Assembly (NCBI GenBank): GCA_902729315.2
Contig: LR746268.1
Location: 7,671,501 to 7,735,500, forward strand
Length of the DNA: 64,000 bases
Direction of reading: 5' to 3'
From: Spirodela intermedia
Lineage: Eukaryota; Streptophyta; Magnoliopsida; Alismatales; Araceae
In this document: positions 1 to 13,900 of the stretch, piece after piece
How positions within the stretch are numbered: position 1 is the first letter of the stretch
Layout of the letters: each line of letters starts with the position of its first letter
The notes under the pieces: generated by a model
Told to the model about the DNA's origin: nothing
Seen by the model: only the letters and a program-made list of their open reading frames with translations
Database searches by the model: none
Position numbers and translations under genes: made by a program

Positions 1-2121
1 TAACAGCAACAGCAGCAAAATCCTTGATTTTAGTCCGTACTACATTGATTCCACGATCATCACTTGCATTCAACTCTAATACTCTTGATTTGTAAAGCTC
101 AGGCCTGATAATCAAAAATATAAATTATAAGCACCTGTAAACCAAGTATAAAACCGGACCATTAGCAACATGGAGTTGGGCAGCCATATTGAAATGCTGA
201 AATATCAATAAATTTTCATCTCTAGCACTGCTTCTGGCATCTAAGTTCGTGTTTTCAAGTAAATAGTATTCACTTGATAATTAAAAACAGGATTACTTAG
301 AAGCGAATATGAAGAATTCTGGCCTTCTCAGTTTTCATAGTAGTATTCGATCAATCAGCCAACCAAAACATTTTTGTAGAAAGATTAATTGTCCTAGAAA
401 CCTTACCACACAACAATCTGGCAAAAGACGATGTCATTGCACTCTATAATCTGGTCTCAGATGGCCCAAGCTTACCCAAGTTAGCTGGAATAATCGCAGA
501 TACTCTAAGCCTCTCCTATTGGATGGTCCTTGTAAATAGATTTCTTCCATTTCCATGATATTGTCTCCAAAATAAGGTTGTTTTTTAATAACTAACATGG
601 ACAAGTGTTCAGCACAAAATAGGAAGAACCAAAAATATCATAAAGTAGCATCAGTGGAGGGAAGAGAAAATGTTCCCAACAGCACGAAACTCCACAAACT
701 TGTTCAGTGATTTATGCTAACTTACAAGTGTTAGTAGAAACCAAGGACAAACTCTTTTAGTGACTAGAGAAGGCATTCAGTCCAAAAACAGAAGAGGGAG
801 GTCTTATTCAGACTTATAAACAATTCAATCCAGAAACAAAAGAGTCAGCTCTTATTCAGGCTGATAAACTAGCTGAATTAAATGGCCTGTTTACTGATTG
901 TAAGTTGCAGAGAGGAATAAAACAATGCTTTATATGTCCCATCGCCCCTGTAGGGCATAAAATAGCGTCAAGGCAATGCAAAGAATCGTAGACATGAATA
1001 ATATATAAAGTACGGAAACCACGGTGTCAAGCTAGCCAAAAGTTTTGAGATTTTGCCAACTTCAGCATTGCCGCCATCATTTAACTGTATGTACAGCCAC
1101 CTTGGCTAGGGCGACACTTTGGTAAACCTCGTAGCGCTCTGACAGTCTCATCAAAGTTTACTTCTTTACAGATTTACAGAATTTTGAACCATTCAATCCA
1201 AAGAATAGAGATAACGTAGAATCTACTTAAGAGCCACATCCTCTTGAATGCAAGCCTCATACTAACTTCTAAAAGTCAACATTACTAGAATTATGTCACA
1301 ATCTAAATGATTCATTTAATTTTCGACATTTAATTTCCAAGTTATACTCCTTTCTGACATTAGAAAGGTGATCATTAAACGACGGCTGGCATTCCTCATC
1401 AAGCATGGTGAAAGAGTACGGCGCCTTAATATCGCTGCATACATGATTCCCAACGTGATTCGGAGACAGAAGATGAAAAATGCCAGATTTCCGGAGAACT
1501 GCATTGTAAGCATGCAGCCTCAGCACTAGTTCCCTTTCATCTTCACACGGACATTTGAAACAGCTTAAAGCATTTAAAGGACATCCGGTCGCAGTCCACA
1601 TGTTCAATGAGGAATGAAAGAAGAGAGGGAATCTATACCCGAAAAGCTGGTGGGCGATGGCAAGGGCGGTTGTCGTCTTCCCTGTCCCCGGGGGACCGTA
1701 GAAGAGCATGTGAGGAAACTGGAAAAAAATACAGCAGGAATGTGACGTAAGGCAACATGAAGGACGGTAATGTCGATGTAGTTGTGTGCGTGGGTACAAA
1801 AGGGCGAGGATGAAGAGTGAACGATCATACGTTGGCAGTTTCGAGTGTGTTGGTGAGCACGCGGACGACCTCCTCCTGATGAGCCACATCCTTCACCTGC
1901 CTTGGACGGCTGCGTTCCGTTGGCGATCCCACAGAAAAAGAAGAAATCAGACCCGATCTTGTGAACCAGAACTTCACGGTGAAGAAAAGACGACAGCGAA
2001 AGAGGAGATGATCGGACGCAAGAAGCAGTTTCGTTGGAGATCAAGGAGGAGAGGGAGCGAGTTGCTGAAGAGCATACTATTTCTCCACCCATGGCCGGGA
2101 GCTCTGCACCACCGGCCCCAT
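1..2121 (-). CDS. RFC4: Replication factor C subunit 4 type (clamp-loader ATPase), 5' part, cut by window start
   Basis: Subunit of the nuclear pentameric RFC complex that loads the PCNA clamp at primer-template junctions. Four exons are visible: 2078-2121, 1831-1909, 1639-1718 and 1-104, with GT-AG introns and matching phases, giving about 102 residues. The start ATG at 2121 opens [17 protein letters not shown], the usual RFC N-terminus. Then come a [11 protein letters not shown] segment, the Walker A box GPPGTGKT at about residues 49-56, and [10 protein letters not shown], the RFC box that follows the P-loop. The helices around [16 protein letters not shown] and [13 protein letters not shown] match the plant RFC4 (Arabidopsis EMB1968 type) subunit better than RFC2, RFC3 or RFC5 as I remember them. 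Walker B, sensor and collar domains lie beyond the window. Intron 3 (105-1638) holds nothing recognisable. The gene is divergent from ABCD1. Confidence 0.9.
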
Positions 2122-4931
2122 CTCCCCGACAGCCCGCTTTCGCGCCTACCCTTTTCCCGCTTTCCTAAACTATAAGCCTCCGTTTGTGTCAGGGCGTTTG
2201 GGGGTGATTTTATGACAGCCGATCTCGGAAATCAGTTTCTCAACGAAATCGATTCCGAAGACACGTCATCTACATGACCATTTATTTACACGTTTACATA
2301 TGGGGTCCGCAAGTCCCTGAGTATTTTGCACAATGTGGAGCCCACCCTTTCGTGGCTGTACTAACGGAGTCCGTTAATATCGCCGGTCACCATCCGGAAA
2401 AGGACCGTCAGCATTGCCGCCATAACCGCCTAAGATCCAAGGCTAGGATCCGATACCCCCAATGACGATCCGTTACGGGTTTCGGTCAATGGAAAAATTA
2501 ATGCTTTCGGGACGAACCATGTGGCGCACAGTTAAAAAGGACGGTTGATTGGTCAATCTTAGACGGGTCGGGCTCGACTCACTGAGTGAGCCCGGAACAC
2601 GGGCTCGCTCACTCAGTGGCTAACAGACAATCTGATCCTCGGCCGCTTTCAGGGCGTCGGTGTGGGGGATGCGGGATTGGCGGACCGAATCCGATCGTGG
2701 ATCGGCGATTCCGCTCACCCCGCCAGACTCATGCCGAGTTCTATGGTCGTTCACGCCAGAGCGGGAGTATAAAGCGGAGCTCGGTACGCCGCCAGAACAT
2801 ATTAGTGCCCGGAGATCTCCCGAGAGGCGCGGGTAACTTGCGAGTCTGGAAATAAAACGTCCGAGTCTCAGTGACATGGCCAAGCCCTCTGATAGAGCTC
2901 GCGTTTTACCATCGGAAGAGTTTCTCCTCTATCTCTCTCTCTCTATCTCTCTCCACAGGTCTCCTTTGTGAATTCGTATGCCAAGTCTTCGATCAGATTT
3001 CTACAAAGCAGCTGCAAAGTAACGACGATCCGACTAGGATATCTTCACAGAAGTTTCAGGCTTAGCGAGGGTTTTACTGTCTTCGATCTGCACCGCACTC
3101 TGGAACCGTCTCCTAGCTTCTGCTGGTTCCTTCCCCTCATACGTGCTTTCGATTTCGTCGTAAGTACGCGTATGAGCAGGCCTGTGTGGTTGTGCGCGTC
3201 TGTGTTTGTCTAGAGACGTTTCGCTCTTTGTTTATTTATTTTCTGTTTCTAATTTTGAGGTAAATTTCTCAGAATACTTCACGTTTACATTTTCTTCTGG
3301 CTTTTTCGAAAATCGAAAAATAAATATAGCACGATGACGCGTGCCTCAGAACTCGGTTGCCTGTTCCACTGATTTGGGCATTTGCATTGAGTTCTTGTGG
3401 GGCACCGGGTCTGAGGAATCTAATTGTTTTCGGGGTGTGAATGAATAGAATTGCGAGCTCATGCTTTTCAGGCTGCCTCACATTTCTCTGAGGCTCACCA
3501 ATGTCGACAAGACCAAGAGGGTCCGAACGAATTTGAATTCTACTTTATCGAAACGTCGTATTTGTACGTTTTGGATAACGAAGTAAACCTTTCGTCCCTT
3601 CATTTGTCATCTGGGTGATATATTGTATGTCCCATAATAGGTTCCCTTTTTCTACCCTTTCTCGGGACTCGTGACTATTCATAGCTATTACCTTGACACC
3701 AGAGAAGAGTTCGATCCGATGCTTTATTTCTGTCCTAGTTGATCCTGATCGATATTAGAAGTATATTGATTGTTCCCCAATAACCGCGAATAGCTGCCAG
3801 AGTTGGCTCTTTGGTGACGACTGATTACAGTGGAATGTTAGTATGTTGGTTGCTTTTGAGTGATTTCTTCACCAAATCATTCTTCCATTTTTTGCTGATT
3901 GCTTTGTCCCTTAAATGTGGTGTTGTTTATTGTGTTTTATTCAATTACGCTAGTACGCTTCTACCACAACTATGGCCTAACTATGTTGGAAGGCTTTTTC
4001 TGCATGGCATTCATCAGTCATTATGGACGAATCCACTACTGGCCTCTTCAGCACTGGGTTATATGATTGTCTCGTTAATATTGATTTTCCGTGCGACTAG
4101 AATTGAAATGGTCGATACGTGATGTTTTAGGTGCACATTTTCCTTTTCCTTTTTCCTCCCCTTTAGGGCCACTTATGACTTCCTGGTCCATTCTATTTTC
4201 ACCTATTGAAGTTGACCTATCTCCTATTGCCTGTGCTTTATTTGAGCCTTTTTATACTCCGTTTCTAGATGGAAAACTATTAATTGTGAAAAAAGAGAGG
4301 TAGTCTAGTGATTCCTAGAAGAATGTAGGAACACATATCTATGAAATTTTCTTTGTGACATGCAGAGGGGTGGATAGTATGAATTGATGACTTTTCGAAT
4401 GGTTATTCATGAAGTTTACAAATATCAGAAGTTCATCCTATTTGAACACGATGCAATATATTTGTTGATCAGCACATATGGTGTTTACATATGTCTTGTT
4501 TACAGACGTTATTTGTTGATAGAATTTTCTATCTATAAGGAGGTCCTAGAGGTGTTAACATGAGTAGAGATGTAAGGACCAGGACGTGAAAAGGTATAAA
4601 ACTTAGATGTTAAAAACAAACAAAAGCTTTTGATGCCTAATATATTTTGGGCGACTCATTTATTTATTTATGTATTTTTTATGTTTTTTTCTCATTAGAA
4701 ATCTTATGGTACACATCACACTAGTGCATGCTGGTCTTTCAGGCTCTTGACGTTCTTTTGGGAACAAGATTTGTTCCTTTAATTAATTCGATTCGTTTCT
4801 TTGTCTGGCAGGATAGGTCTTTGCTCTTCATGGCCTTGATTATCAGAGGACAAAATATGTTTTTAGAATCATCTGGGATAGATTCTACTATTGGATTATA
4901 ACTATCATTGGAGGATATTCATTTATAAACG
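2122..4931 (+). promoter_or_regulatory. Divergent RFC4/ABCD1 intergenic region with ABCD1 TATA box and likely 5'-UTR intron
   Basis: RFC4 and ABCD1 are transcribed away from each other with 2.8 kb between start codons. A TATAAA at 2768-2773 and a CT-rich stretch at 2930-2957 suggest ABCD1 transcription starts near 2800. A strong donor GTCGTAAGT (intron from 3160) and a strong acceptor TTTGTCTGGCAG ending at 4811 would remove a 1.65-kb leader intron and leave about 120 bases of leader (4812-4931) before the ATG. The intron is inferred from splice signals only. The sequence from 3162 to 4800 is AT-rich with no credible coding exon. Confidence 0.45.
2138..2160 (+). promoter_or_regulatory. Two E2F binding sites upstream of RFC4
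   Basis: TTTCGCGC at 2138-2145 and TTTCCCGC at 2153-2160 both match the E2F consensus TTTSSCGC exactly and lie 17 and 32 bases upstream of the RFC4 start codon, in its leader or core promoter. E2F control at the G1/S transition is established for replication genes including RFC subunits, so the sites fit the gene. Binding itself is inferred. Confidence 0.7.
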
Positions 4932-7900
4932 ATGCGTTCTCTTCAGTTGTTGCAGTTAACAGAGCATGGTCGAAATGCTTTGTCTTCACGAAGGTATTCA
5001 ATGTTCTATTATCTTTTAATCAAATGAAGTCCATAAAAATCTATTAGTTTAATCAGAGGATGGACCTATACTACTGGGTATACATGTGAATTATGAAACT
5101 ATAATGTTGCGTTGGTGTCATACAGCTCAAATATGTTGCAGAATCACCAGTAAATGATTCAACATGCCGTAATAATTGGAAATTGGAAGATTTGGTGAGC
5201 CATCTTGGTATCGATTAAAAGGCTTATGTGTTGTAAAACTTTAAGGAATAAAATATTCATTGAATTGATTCATCTCTGCCCTTCCTATCTTTCACGTGGA
5301 ACTCTCATCTCTACTATACAGTTTCTTTGTTAGTGTGTTTTTCTTTCTTTTCCTGCTTCATCGTTATCACAACTGTTGCTTTTGGTCTACCACATCTGAA
5401 GAAAGTCAATTGTGTTCTTGCCAACATTTTTAAAAGAGGCATCCTCGTTATAAAAAAATAATCCCATGTTCTAACTGCATTTAGTCTGCATACTGAGTTT
5501 GGAGGATTGCCTGATAAGAGGATCCAGATTCGATTGAAGCGGCTTACTCCTATCCATTTTGACTATCATGACCCTCTTCCTGCACTCGTTTTATGGTATG
5601 TCATCCTTTTGATTTTGCTTTGAACTTGCAAGTGCAGTTGCGGAAGGACAAACTCTTCAGCCCTAATCTCACTTAGGATTTTTTTATGTGTAAACCACTT
5701 GGACACTTGCATCTCGTGTAGACCCATCTATTTTGGCAGTTAGTGACTTATTATCTGATACCATGGAGAGGTCCTTTTAATTTTGACTTGGCCACCATTA
5801 CTGAAGCTGAAAAGAAATTAATATAGGTCGTATCATGGCTTATTTTCTTGATAAGCACTCGCAGAAGTTTATAATCCATGTTTTTTCGAAGGTTTTTGGT
5901 ACCATGTGTTTCTTTAGAAGCTGGTTTGTGTCACTCTTATACTAAATGTCGACTCGAAAGTGCAAAATACTAAACTGAATAATCCAGAGGTTAAATAATT
6001 GGGAGGAATAGTTAAGAGCTGCATGTTTTTCTTATTCCTGACCATATTAGGTAGTCATACTTGAAGAACGTGTCTCGTTTTAATCGTCCTTGACAGATGG
6101 ATATCTGCAATACAACGACATTAAGCGTATCTTGCATATTTCTTAATTTTTTGGATTTTCCTGTTTTCTTTCTCTCCATATGTAGCCCATTAGACAGTTG
6201 GTGTAACTTCCTCCAATCAAGATTAGCTGCTATACATAATAGAGAAACCTAACTTCACAGCATTTAAGATTTTTCTGAACTGACCTGACAGTGGACACAT
6301 AATTTGGTACCACTTATTATTTGTATAAAAGAGAAGATCACGGGAATAGGTTTCTTTCAGATATTTTCCAGAGTTTTTTCGTCATCTACGAAATGAATAT
6401 AGCCAAAAGATATTAAAAAAATTCTATGGAGAACTTCATAAAGATTTACTGATTGAAGTTCACAAGTGAGCGTTTACATGTTTTTCCGAAATGATATTAG
6501 TATGTTCATTATTTTCATATATATATATATATATGTTTTTATTATGCATAACTTCCTTTTCTGAAAGATAGTTCCTTCCATTCAGATTAATTAAGAAGAT
6601 ATGACCCTACCATCACTTGTAACGGTGCTGGCAGGTCTCCTTTTAAAATTTGAAGTCTCATGCATGCTCGTTGCTGTATTTCCTCTAACTGTCAATTTTT
6701 AACAGGAGAACTCTGGCAGTAGTAACAGGAGTTCTTCTTGCTGGTGGAACTGCTGCATATGTTCAGTCACGAAGACAAAGCAAGTTCACGGGGTCAGATT
6801 CTAGTGGTTCTCAAATAGGGCCTAAAAACAGTCATGGAGAATCAAATGAAAATGGCCTAGATGCCATCATCAGGAGAAGAAGGCAAACGAGGGGTAGTTT
6901 GAAATCTCTACAGGTTCTAAATGCAATATTATTATCTCGGATGGGACCAATGGGGATGCGAAACATTCTGTTATTAATAGCCACAGTGGTGAGTTTCCTT
7001 CGAATTTTTCTGTGTTTTCTACCTTTATTGATGGTTTCCTGGAAAGGAGATAGTTTTGAGCTGTAAACCGTAAGACTTATTTTGTATAATCTGAAAGTCA
7101 AATGAATTTGTGGACGCCAATAGATGCAAGTTGAGGATTTCACATTTACTCCATGGCTTATTTGACCATAGTCCTTTTCTTGAACGTATAAGTAAATGGT
7201 GGATACTAGGGCCTCGTGTGGACTCTTTTTTTTTTAATCTGGCCTGATGTTCATTGTTTATAAATTTTGAAAATTATCCAGATTTAACAGTTCAGGAGAA
7301 CATCCTTGTTCGGGTGGAGAATAATGTTTACATAATTTCGAAAGGTCCATCTGTCCATTTTTTTACTAAATTGTATTAATAAAAATATCTTAGATTTTTT
7401 GCAAGCATGCCCCTTTTCTGAAACCATGCTGTAAGCAAGCACTTTCCTTATGAACTAGTGGATTCCCCTGATCTAGTCTGCTAGGGATGATAATTGGACA
7501 CAGTCAAAATTCGGTTCTGGCTCATGACCATGTGGTTAATGGCTCACTCGTATTATGAGTCAATCAAGTGTCCTATCCAGTATCAAGGTTTAACATTACT
7601 AGACAATAACACATGGTTGGATTGGGATCATTTGTAGATTTGACCAGATAGATTTTGTACAAGTTGGTTTTTAGGACAGGATCCCACCATCTCCCGTTGT
7701 CAGGGTGACTAAATATAGATTTGGAAAGGATTAGAGGCTTTTCTAAAAAAGGGGTTTCGTATGTCTAGTACAATTAAACGAAGAACGCAGTGGTAGGAGT
7801 GTTGATTTCGTTAATAGGTCTCCGTTGGCCTAGTTATTGTGGTAGTTGGAAAATGATTTAAAAAAAAACTCAGGACGGAGGATTGTGATGGATAAAAAAA

Positions 7901-10900
7901 TATAAGAACTTTAGCTATTGCACTTTGAAAAAGGAAACCTTTTTTTTCCATTATCATGTATTTGGGAGGAATAAATGACTATTGTGATACAGTTGAAATA
8001 TGTTCAAAATTGACTCATAGACTTTGGAAACGTGTGCCCAAATGATGAGGACAGGTGGAATACAGAGATTGAAATCAATATGATGGGAGATGCCACCTAG
8101 TGAAGAGTAGTAACAGATAAGAACATGCCATATTCTCTCATACGATAGCATCAAGGAGAAGGAAGAACGACATTTGGATTTCACGAGTGAAGAAAACATC
8201 AAGCTGCATACTAGTCATTTTTGTAAAATATTATTTATATTTCCTTAGTATACCATTGACCCATCCAACTCAACAATAGCTGACAATGAGTGAAATAGGC
8301 TTATCTTTGTAATCACTTATTTACTTTTGCCATACCAATGGGTCACACTTCTTAACATTGTTATTCATAGGCAAGTAACACTTTAAGTTCTGTTATGTGA
8401 ATAGCATGTTCTGGATGCAACCCAGTAACAACCCATGTTGTTGTTATTAGTCCATCCAATCAAAATCAAATAGAATAGGTCTATCTCTGGATTATAAGAA
8501 ATCTTATGCATTGCTTTGAGAAATGGTCTCATTTTGGTGGAATTTATGTTTGTTTTTAAGTACTCATGCTTTTTCTCAAATCTTTTGCCGTCATATTTAC
8601 ATTCTTTTATCTTTCACCTGATCAGTTGAATGATGGTATTATTTGACATGTATATTGATGTCTTCATGTGAATGTGTAACTATTTTTCTGAAAGATCTTC
8701 ATGTAGACTGGAACACTGACAAGTTTGTATCCATTTTAGGTATTGCGAACTGCCCTTAGTAATAGATTGGCCAAAGTGCAAGGGTTTTTATTCCGAGCTG
8801 CATTTCTGCGACGAGTGCCAGCCTTTTTCCGCCTCATTGCTGAAAATCTTTTATTATGTTTTCTTCATTCAACATTATTGTCCACATCTAAGTACTTAAC
8901 AGGGGCACTAGGTTTACGTTTCAGGAAAATATTGACTGAGCTTATCCATGGCGACTATTTTGAGGTACTTACAATCATTTCTTTTGGATGTTCTTTTAAC
9001 CACGAAGGGTACTATTTGTCGTTTGTTTTCCTCCTTGGTATAATGTACTATCTTATGTACGATGTGGTTAAGCCTTAATTCAGTCAAACTAGAGACAACT
9101 TTCTTTGCTTTTATCGCATAGCAGAATGAGGAATATGCAACGAGTTTAGTAGCATCATTATATATGTACATATATATGACCATTAGATAAAATTGATATG
9201 TTGTGTCCAAACAACTTGTATCCTATGGGGGGGGAAAAAATAGAGTTGAACGGAATGTTTGTCAGCTCTAGTAAACTACTCAGATAGCATTACGTCCGTG
9301 AGCTTTTGACATCCTATTTAAAATAATGGTATATTGTGTGTGTGGTTAGATGTATGGTAATAATGAACAACTTAGTTGACAATATAGCCATAATGGGATG
9401 AACATTATTGTTCCATTAAGCAGTAGGCATTTGAGCGTACTCCTTTTTTGCTAGATTTTTCTACGGTGATTGTGGAAAGAGAATTTGCATACACAATGCT
9501 GTGATGGCATGCAAGATGAATTCCAAAAAGGTCCATGGATAATATCCGGAAGTGATTAATGAAAATAGGGCTGGAAGAGTGCAAGGTGTACAATCAACAT
9601 CGAAAGTACAGTTTCGAGGGTGTGCCCCAAGTGTGAGATATGTAATGATGGTAGACACTGGGTTTTCTAAATGAAATAGTGGGATATTTTTTTGTTTTTT
9701 TGCCTAGGTATTGTGGAGCATCGTCTTTTAAAGAATATTTCCCAGTAGTTTGCGGAGCAAAGTTGCTAGTGCCACAGGGATAGCTATTTTGATTTTATGG
9801 CGGTGGGAGGATGGTGGGATCAAAGTTTCAAAAGTATTTATCTGTAATAAAAAGTTACACAAATTGAACTTCTCCTTGGCCTATGTTAGGAAGACCAGTG
9901 CCAGTGGGATAGACCTACCTCCAGGGATTGAAATAGTAAAGAGGAAAGTTTCAGTCTGACCAGTCTATTATTTCATGGGAGATTGAGGTTTCATAAACCA
10001 GGTGGGCTCCTCAAATTCTCGTTTACCTCTGGAAGGATTTGATTTTATAGAATTTCTCATACGATGTTACTATTTGAAATCAGCTTCCTGCCTTTATTGG
10101 CTACTGGGATTGACCACAGTGGCTGCATGTAACTTCTGTCGCTGGTACTGCCCTAGATTTCCAACTCTTGTCGTTGGTATCATGAGAAATGTGAGAGGGG
10201 AAGAGAGGCAAGCTTCAATTCCATCCGTATCAGTTTTAGCTAGGGCAGCTGGCACTGCCCTAGATTTCCAACTCTTGTCGTTGGTATCATGAGAAATGTG
10301 AGAGGGGAAGAAGGCAAGCTTCAATTCCATCCGTACCAGTTTTAGCTAACATAAGTATATAAATTAGAAAATTATATATACAGCCTTTTTAAAATTGAAT
10401 TGGACTTTTCCCTCAAATCCACCAGTTTACTAGTCATCTTGATCAGCACGGCTGATCTGGATACCTGTATGGATTCTGGTACTGTGCTTCTTGGAACTTA
10501 TACGAAGGATGTCTAAATGGGTTACATGTTTCTCGTGGACAAAATTTCATTTGATGTTTGGCATATGCTACACAAAAAACAGTCATCATCCATCTGAACT
10601 AATGGAGTCGTTGTGGGCATGTTGTCGTCAATGATGGATCTTTAAAAGTGATCACTGAATATTGTGCTTTAATTTACTTCAAAATTTTTGAGCCATTTGC
10701 AACAGAAGGACACTTGGATTTTCGGGCTGCAGAGCTACACTGTATAGAGGTGTTTTCTTGTAGTGTTGATGGTATGGGAGGGTAAGGTTACTTCTTGTTG
10801 TAGAAAGGGCGATACTTGTTTATTTTGGGAGGGTTGTCAGAGCACCTCCTGCTCAACGGCACACTCTGTGGTGGCTGTAGATTGTCGACTCCATCTTGTC

Positions 10901-13900
10901 TTGTTTGCAGACCCTTTTTTGATCATTGACCTTCATTCTCGATCCTGAAACTGAATCTCATATGAGCACAAAACTAGGATCTTCTTGTTGCCACTAGGAA
11001 AGGGACAAGACAATATGCACAAAACGACCTTTATATCCTCTTGCACATTTCCTGTCCTTTAAAACATTTTCCACAATCTCATAGAGACTTCCTTATTAAT
11101 TTAAACACCATTGTCATCTCTATCACCTTATTTAAGTCATTGTCCAATAAGGAATGGAAAGATGCCATGAATGAGGAGATATAAGTATTAGAGAAGAACA
11201 AAATTTGAGAGTTAGTGAGACTGCCAGCAGGAAAGAGATCCGTGAGGTGTAAGTGGGAGTAGAGAATGAAGTATTGAGCAGATAGATCTATGGAGAGACA
11301 CAAGGTTAGGTTGGTTGCCAAGGGCTACACTGAGACATATGAGGTTAATTACGTAAGGAACTTTGTCATGATTGCAAAGATAGAACACTATCAGAATGGT
11401 GTTTGTCATATGCAGCTAATTATGGCAGGGAGTTGCACTAGTTTGATGTTAAAAACGCATTTTTGTACGGTGAACTAGAGGAAGAAATTCATGTGGAGAT
11501 CCCACTAGGTTATGAAAATAATTTGGTTGTTCACACTTACTCTTTCCTCCATTCTTACCATCTCTTTTTCAACAGCTTATCTTATTCCACAGCTCATCTC
11601 CCTCTCGTCTTCCTCTCATTTGACTCATTTCTTGCCAGTTCTAGTCAAGGGTAATATGGTGGTCGTATTGAAAGAAAATGGGTAACTGTAGTAAAGCATT
11701 GGTTCTTTATGATGAGTTGTAGCATGCCAGACTGGACGAAGCAAGAACAGCTATACATCGAAGTAAATTAGCGTCGTTAATCTTAGTTATTGCTGCTTCT
11801 GTCAATCAGGTTATGATACTTCAATACTCTTTCTTTTGACGGCGTTCTTCTTATTTTATTCTGTGTCAATTGAAGTAACTTCCTCCCCAGAAACACTGCA
11901 TTTATAGTTTATGATGTATTATCTCACTTATTGGTTGATCTAATGGATTTTCATGATGCAGAATATGGCATATTACAAAATATCACATGTTGATGGACGA
12001 ATCACCAATCCAGAGCAACGAATTGCCAGTGATATACCAAGATTTTGTTCAGAATTGAGTGACCTTGTTCAGGATGACCTCACTGCGGTCACTGACGGTC
12101 TGCTCTACACATGGCGTCTCTGTTCTTATGCAAGCCCAAAATATGTGTTTTGGATACTGGTATTTCTTTCCGCTGGACACTTGAGGACTCAGTTCTCAAC
12201 CTTATCTTTACGGAAAAACTTGTGCTCTTCCTTCCTGCTCCATGGAAATACATATCACCTTCATCATATTTGATAAGAACAAAAGTTCTTTCTTTCTGCC
12301 GTGGAAACATGCTCATTGCGGCCACTGATGACCTTTTATTCAGTATTGTGCATGTTTATTTTTTAATAAAACCATACTGTTACGTCGTCTACTATAGCAA
12401 ATAAAGAATAGGGAATTATGTTACTTCAGTGACTTAAGAATCTCCTAGCAGCGGTTCCTAGGTTCCCTATATTCCCCCTTCTCCTTCTTGTCATCAGGAA
12501 AGTAGTGATGATCATGCTTGCTGTTTGTGGAACTTCGTTCCATTCTGATAATGGGAAGACAACAAGCATGGTAGTGACAAGTGCCAGTGGTACTCCTCAC
12601 ACAACAATCATCTCTGTCTGCCTTCCAAAAAGTTTTGGCCAATCTGATGACATAATAGACTGTTTTAAAGAATTGTCGTGTTAGCAACTCTTCTCATCAT
12701 TGCTGCTATTGTCACCCACTGAGAAGCCGAATATTCTGTTACAGCCACTGTTGCCATCTATCACTTTTGTTTCCTTTCCTGATAATGTTTCACATGACCT
12801 TAACCCTCCATCGTTTGTCATCTTCTTCTGCCTGCCCCGCTTCTTCTGTTGGTGGAACAGTCATTACCGACCTCCTCTCCATTCCCTATATCCTAAATCT
12901 GACCAGATGGGCAAGCTTTTGTCACATTTCGACTGTATAATTCCCATTTTTTCTGTCAAATTACAATGCTCTCACGTGTCAGATTTGGCTTCCATCTTCA
13001 TGTTAGTTAACTGTGATATCGTGTTTTATTTCATAAATTTTCAGGCATATGTACTAGGGGCTGGGACTATGACCAGAAAAATCTCTCCTCCGTTTGGAAG
13101 TCTGATGTCAAAAGAGCAGCAGCTGGAAGGCGAATATCGACAACTTCACTCACGGTTAAGAACCCATGCTGAAAGTATAGCATTTTATGGAGGAGAAAAC
13201 AGGGAAGCATCGCACATCAGTCAGAAGTTCAAGGCACTTGTTAAGCACATGAATCTTGTTCTTCATGACCACTGGTGGTTTGGAATGATTCAAGACTTCT
13301 TGTTGAAATATCTTGGTGCCACAGTAGCAGTAATACTTATAATTGAGCCTTTTTTCGCTGGAAATCTGAGACCTGATTCTTCAACCTTAGGAAGGGCAGA
13401 AATGCTTAGCAATCTTCGATATCACACAAGTGTTATTATATCTCTGTTTCAGTCACTCGGGACTCTATCAATCAGTTCACGGAGATTGAATCGCCTGAGG
13501 TGAGTTCTTTATGAGCATTTTCTGCATTGGTAATTGCGAAGCTTGGTTTATTTTAGTTATTTAAGATTCGAGATCGCTGTGCACCCTTTTTTATTGTTTA
13601 AATGACTTCATGTTTTGACACCGGCATATCCATATTTTTTTAGTTTTGACTGCGTATGATTTCTATTCTTGCACCTAGCCCGGTTACATTGCGTCTTTTG
13701 TCAACATTCGTAATTTTATTTGAAGGGGAAGATGGGAGTTCACTTGAATTTGAGTTTTATGTAGACTAATGAATAAAAAGGTTAAAAACTAATCCATAGT
13801 ACAAGTGGAAATAACTGCTTTTTGTTCCCGCTTCACAAAATAAGTCTTATGTGTGTGATGATTTGGTTTGAGAAATTGGTGAACATCAGGGAAAAACTAA

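Noticed and set aside
12700-13503. 267-codon + strand open frame including conserved protein at its end
   Set aside because: The first 115 codons are intron 4 of ABCD1 that happens to be open; the real exon starts at 13045.
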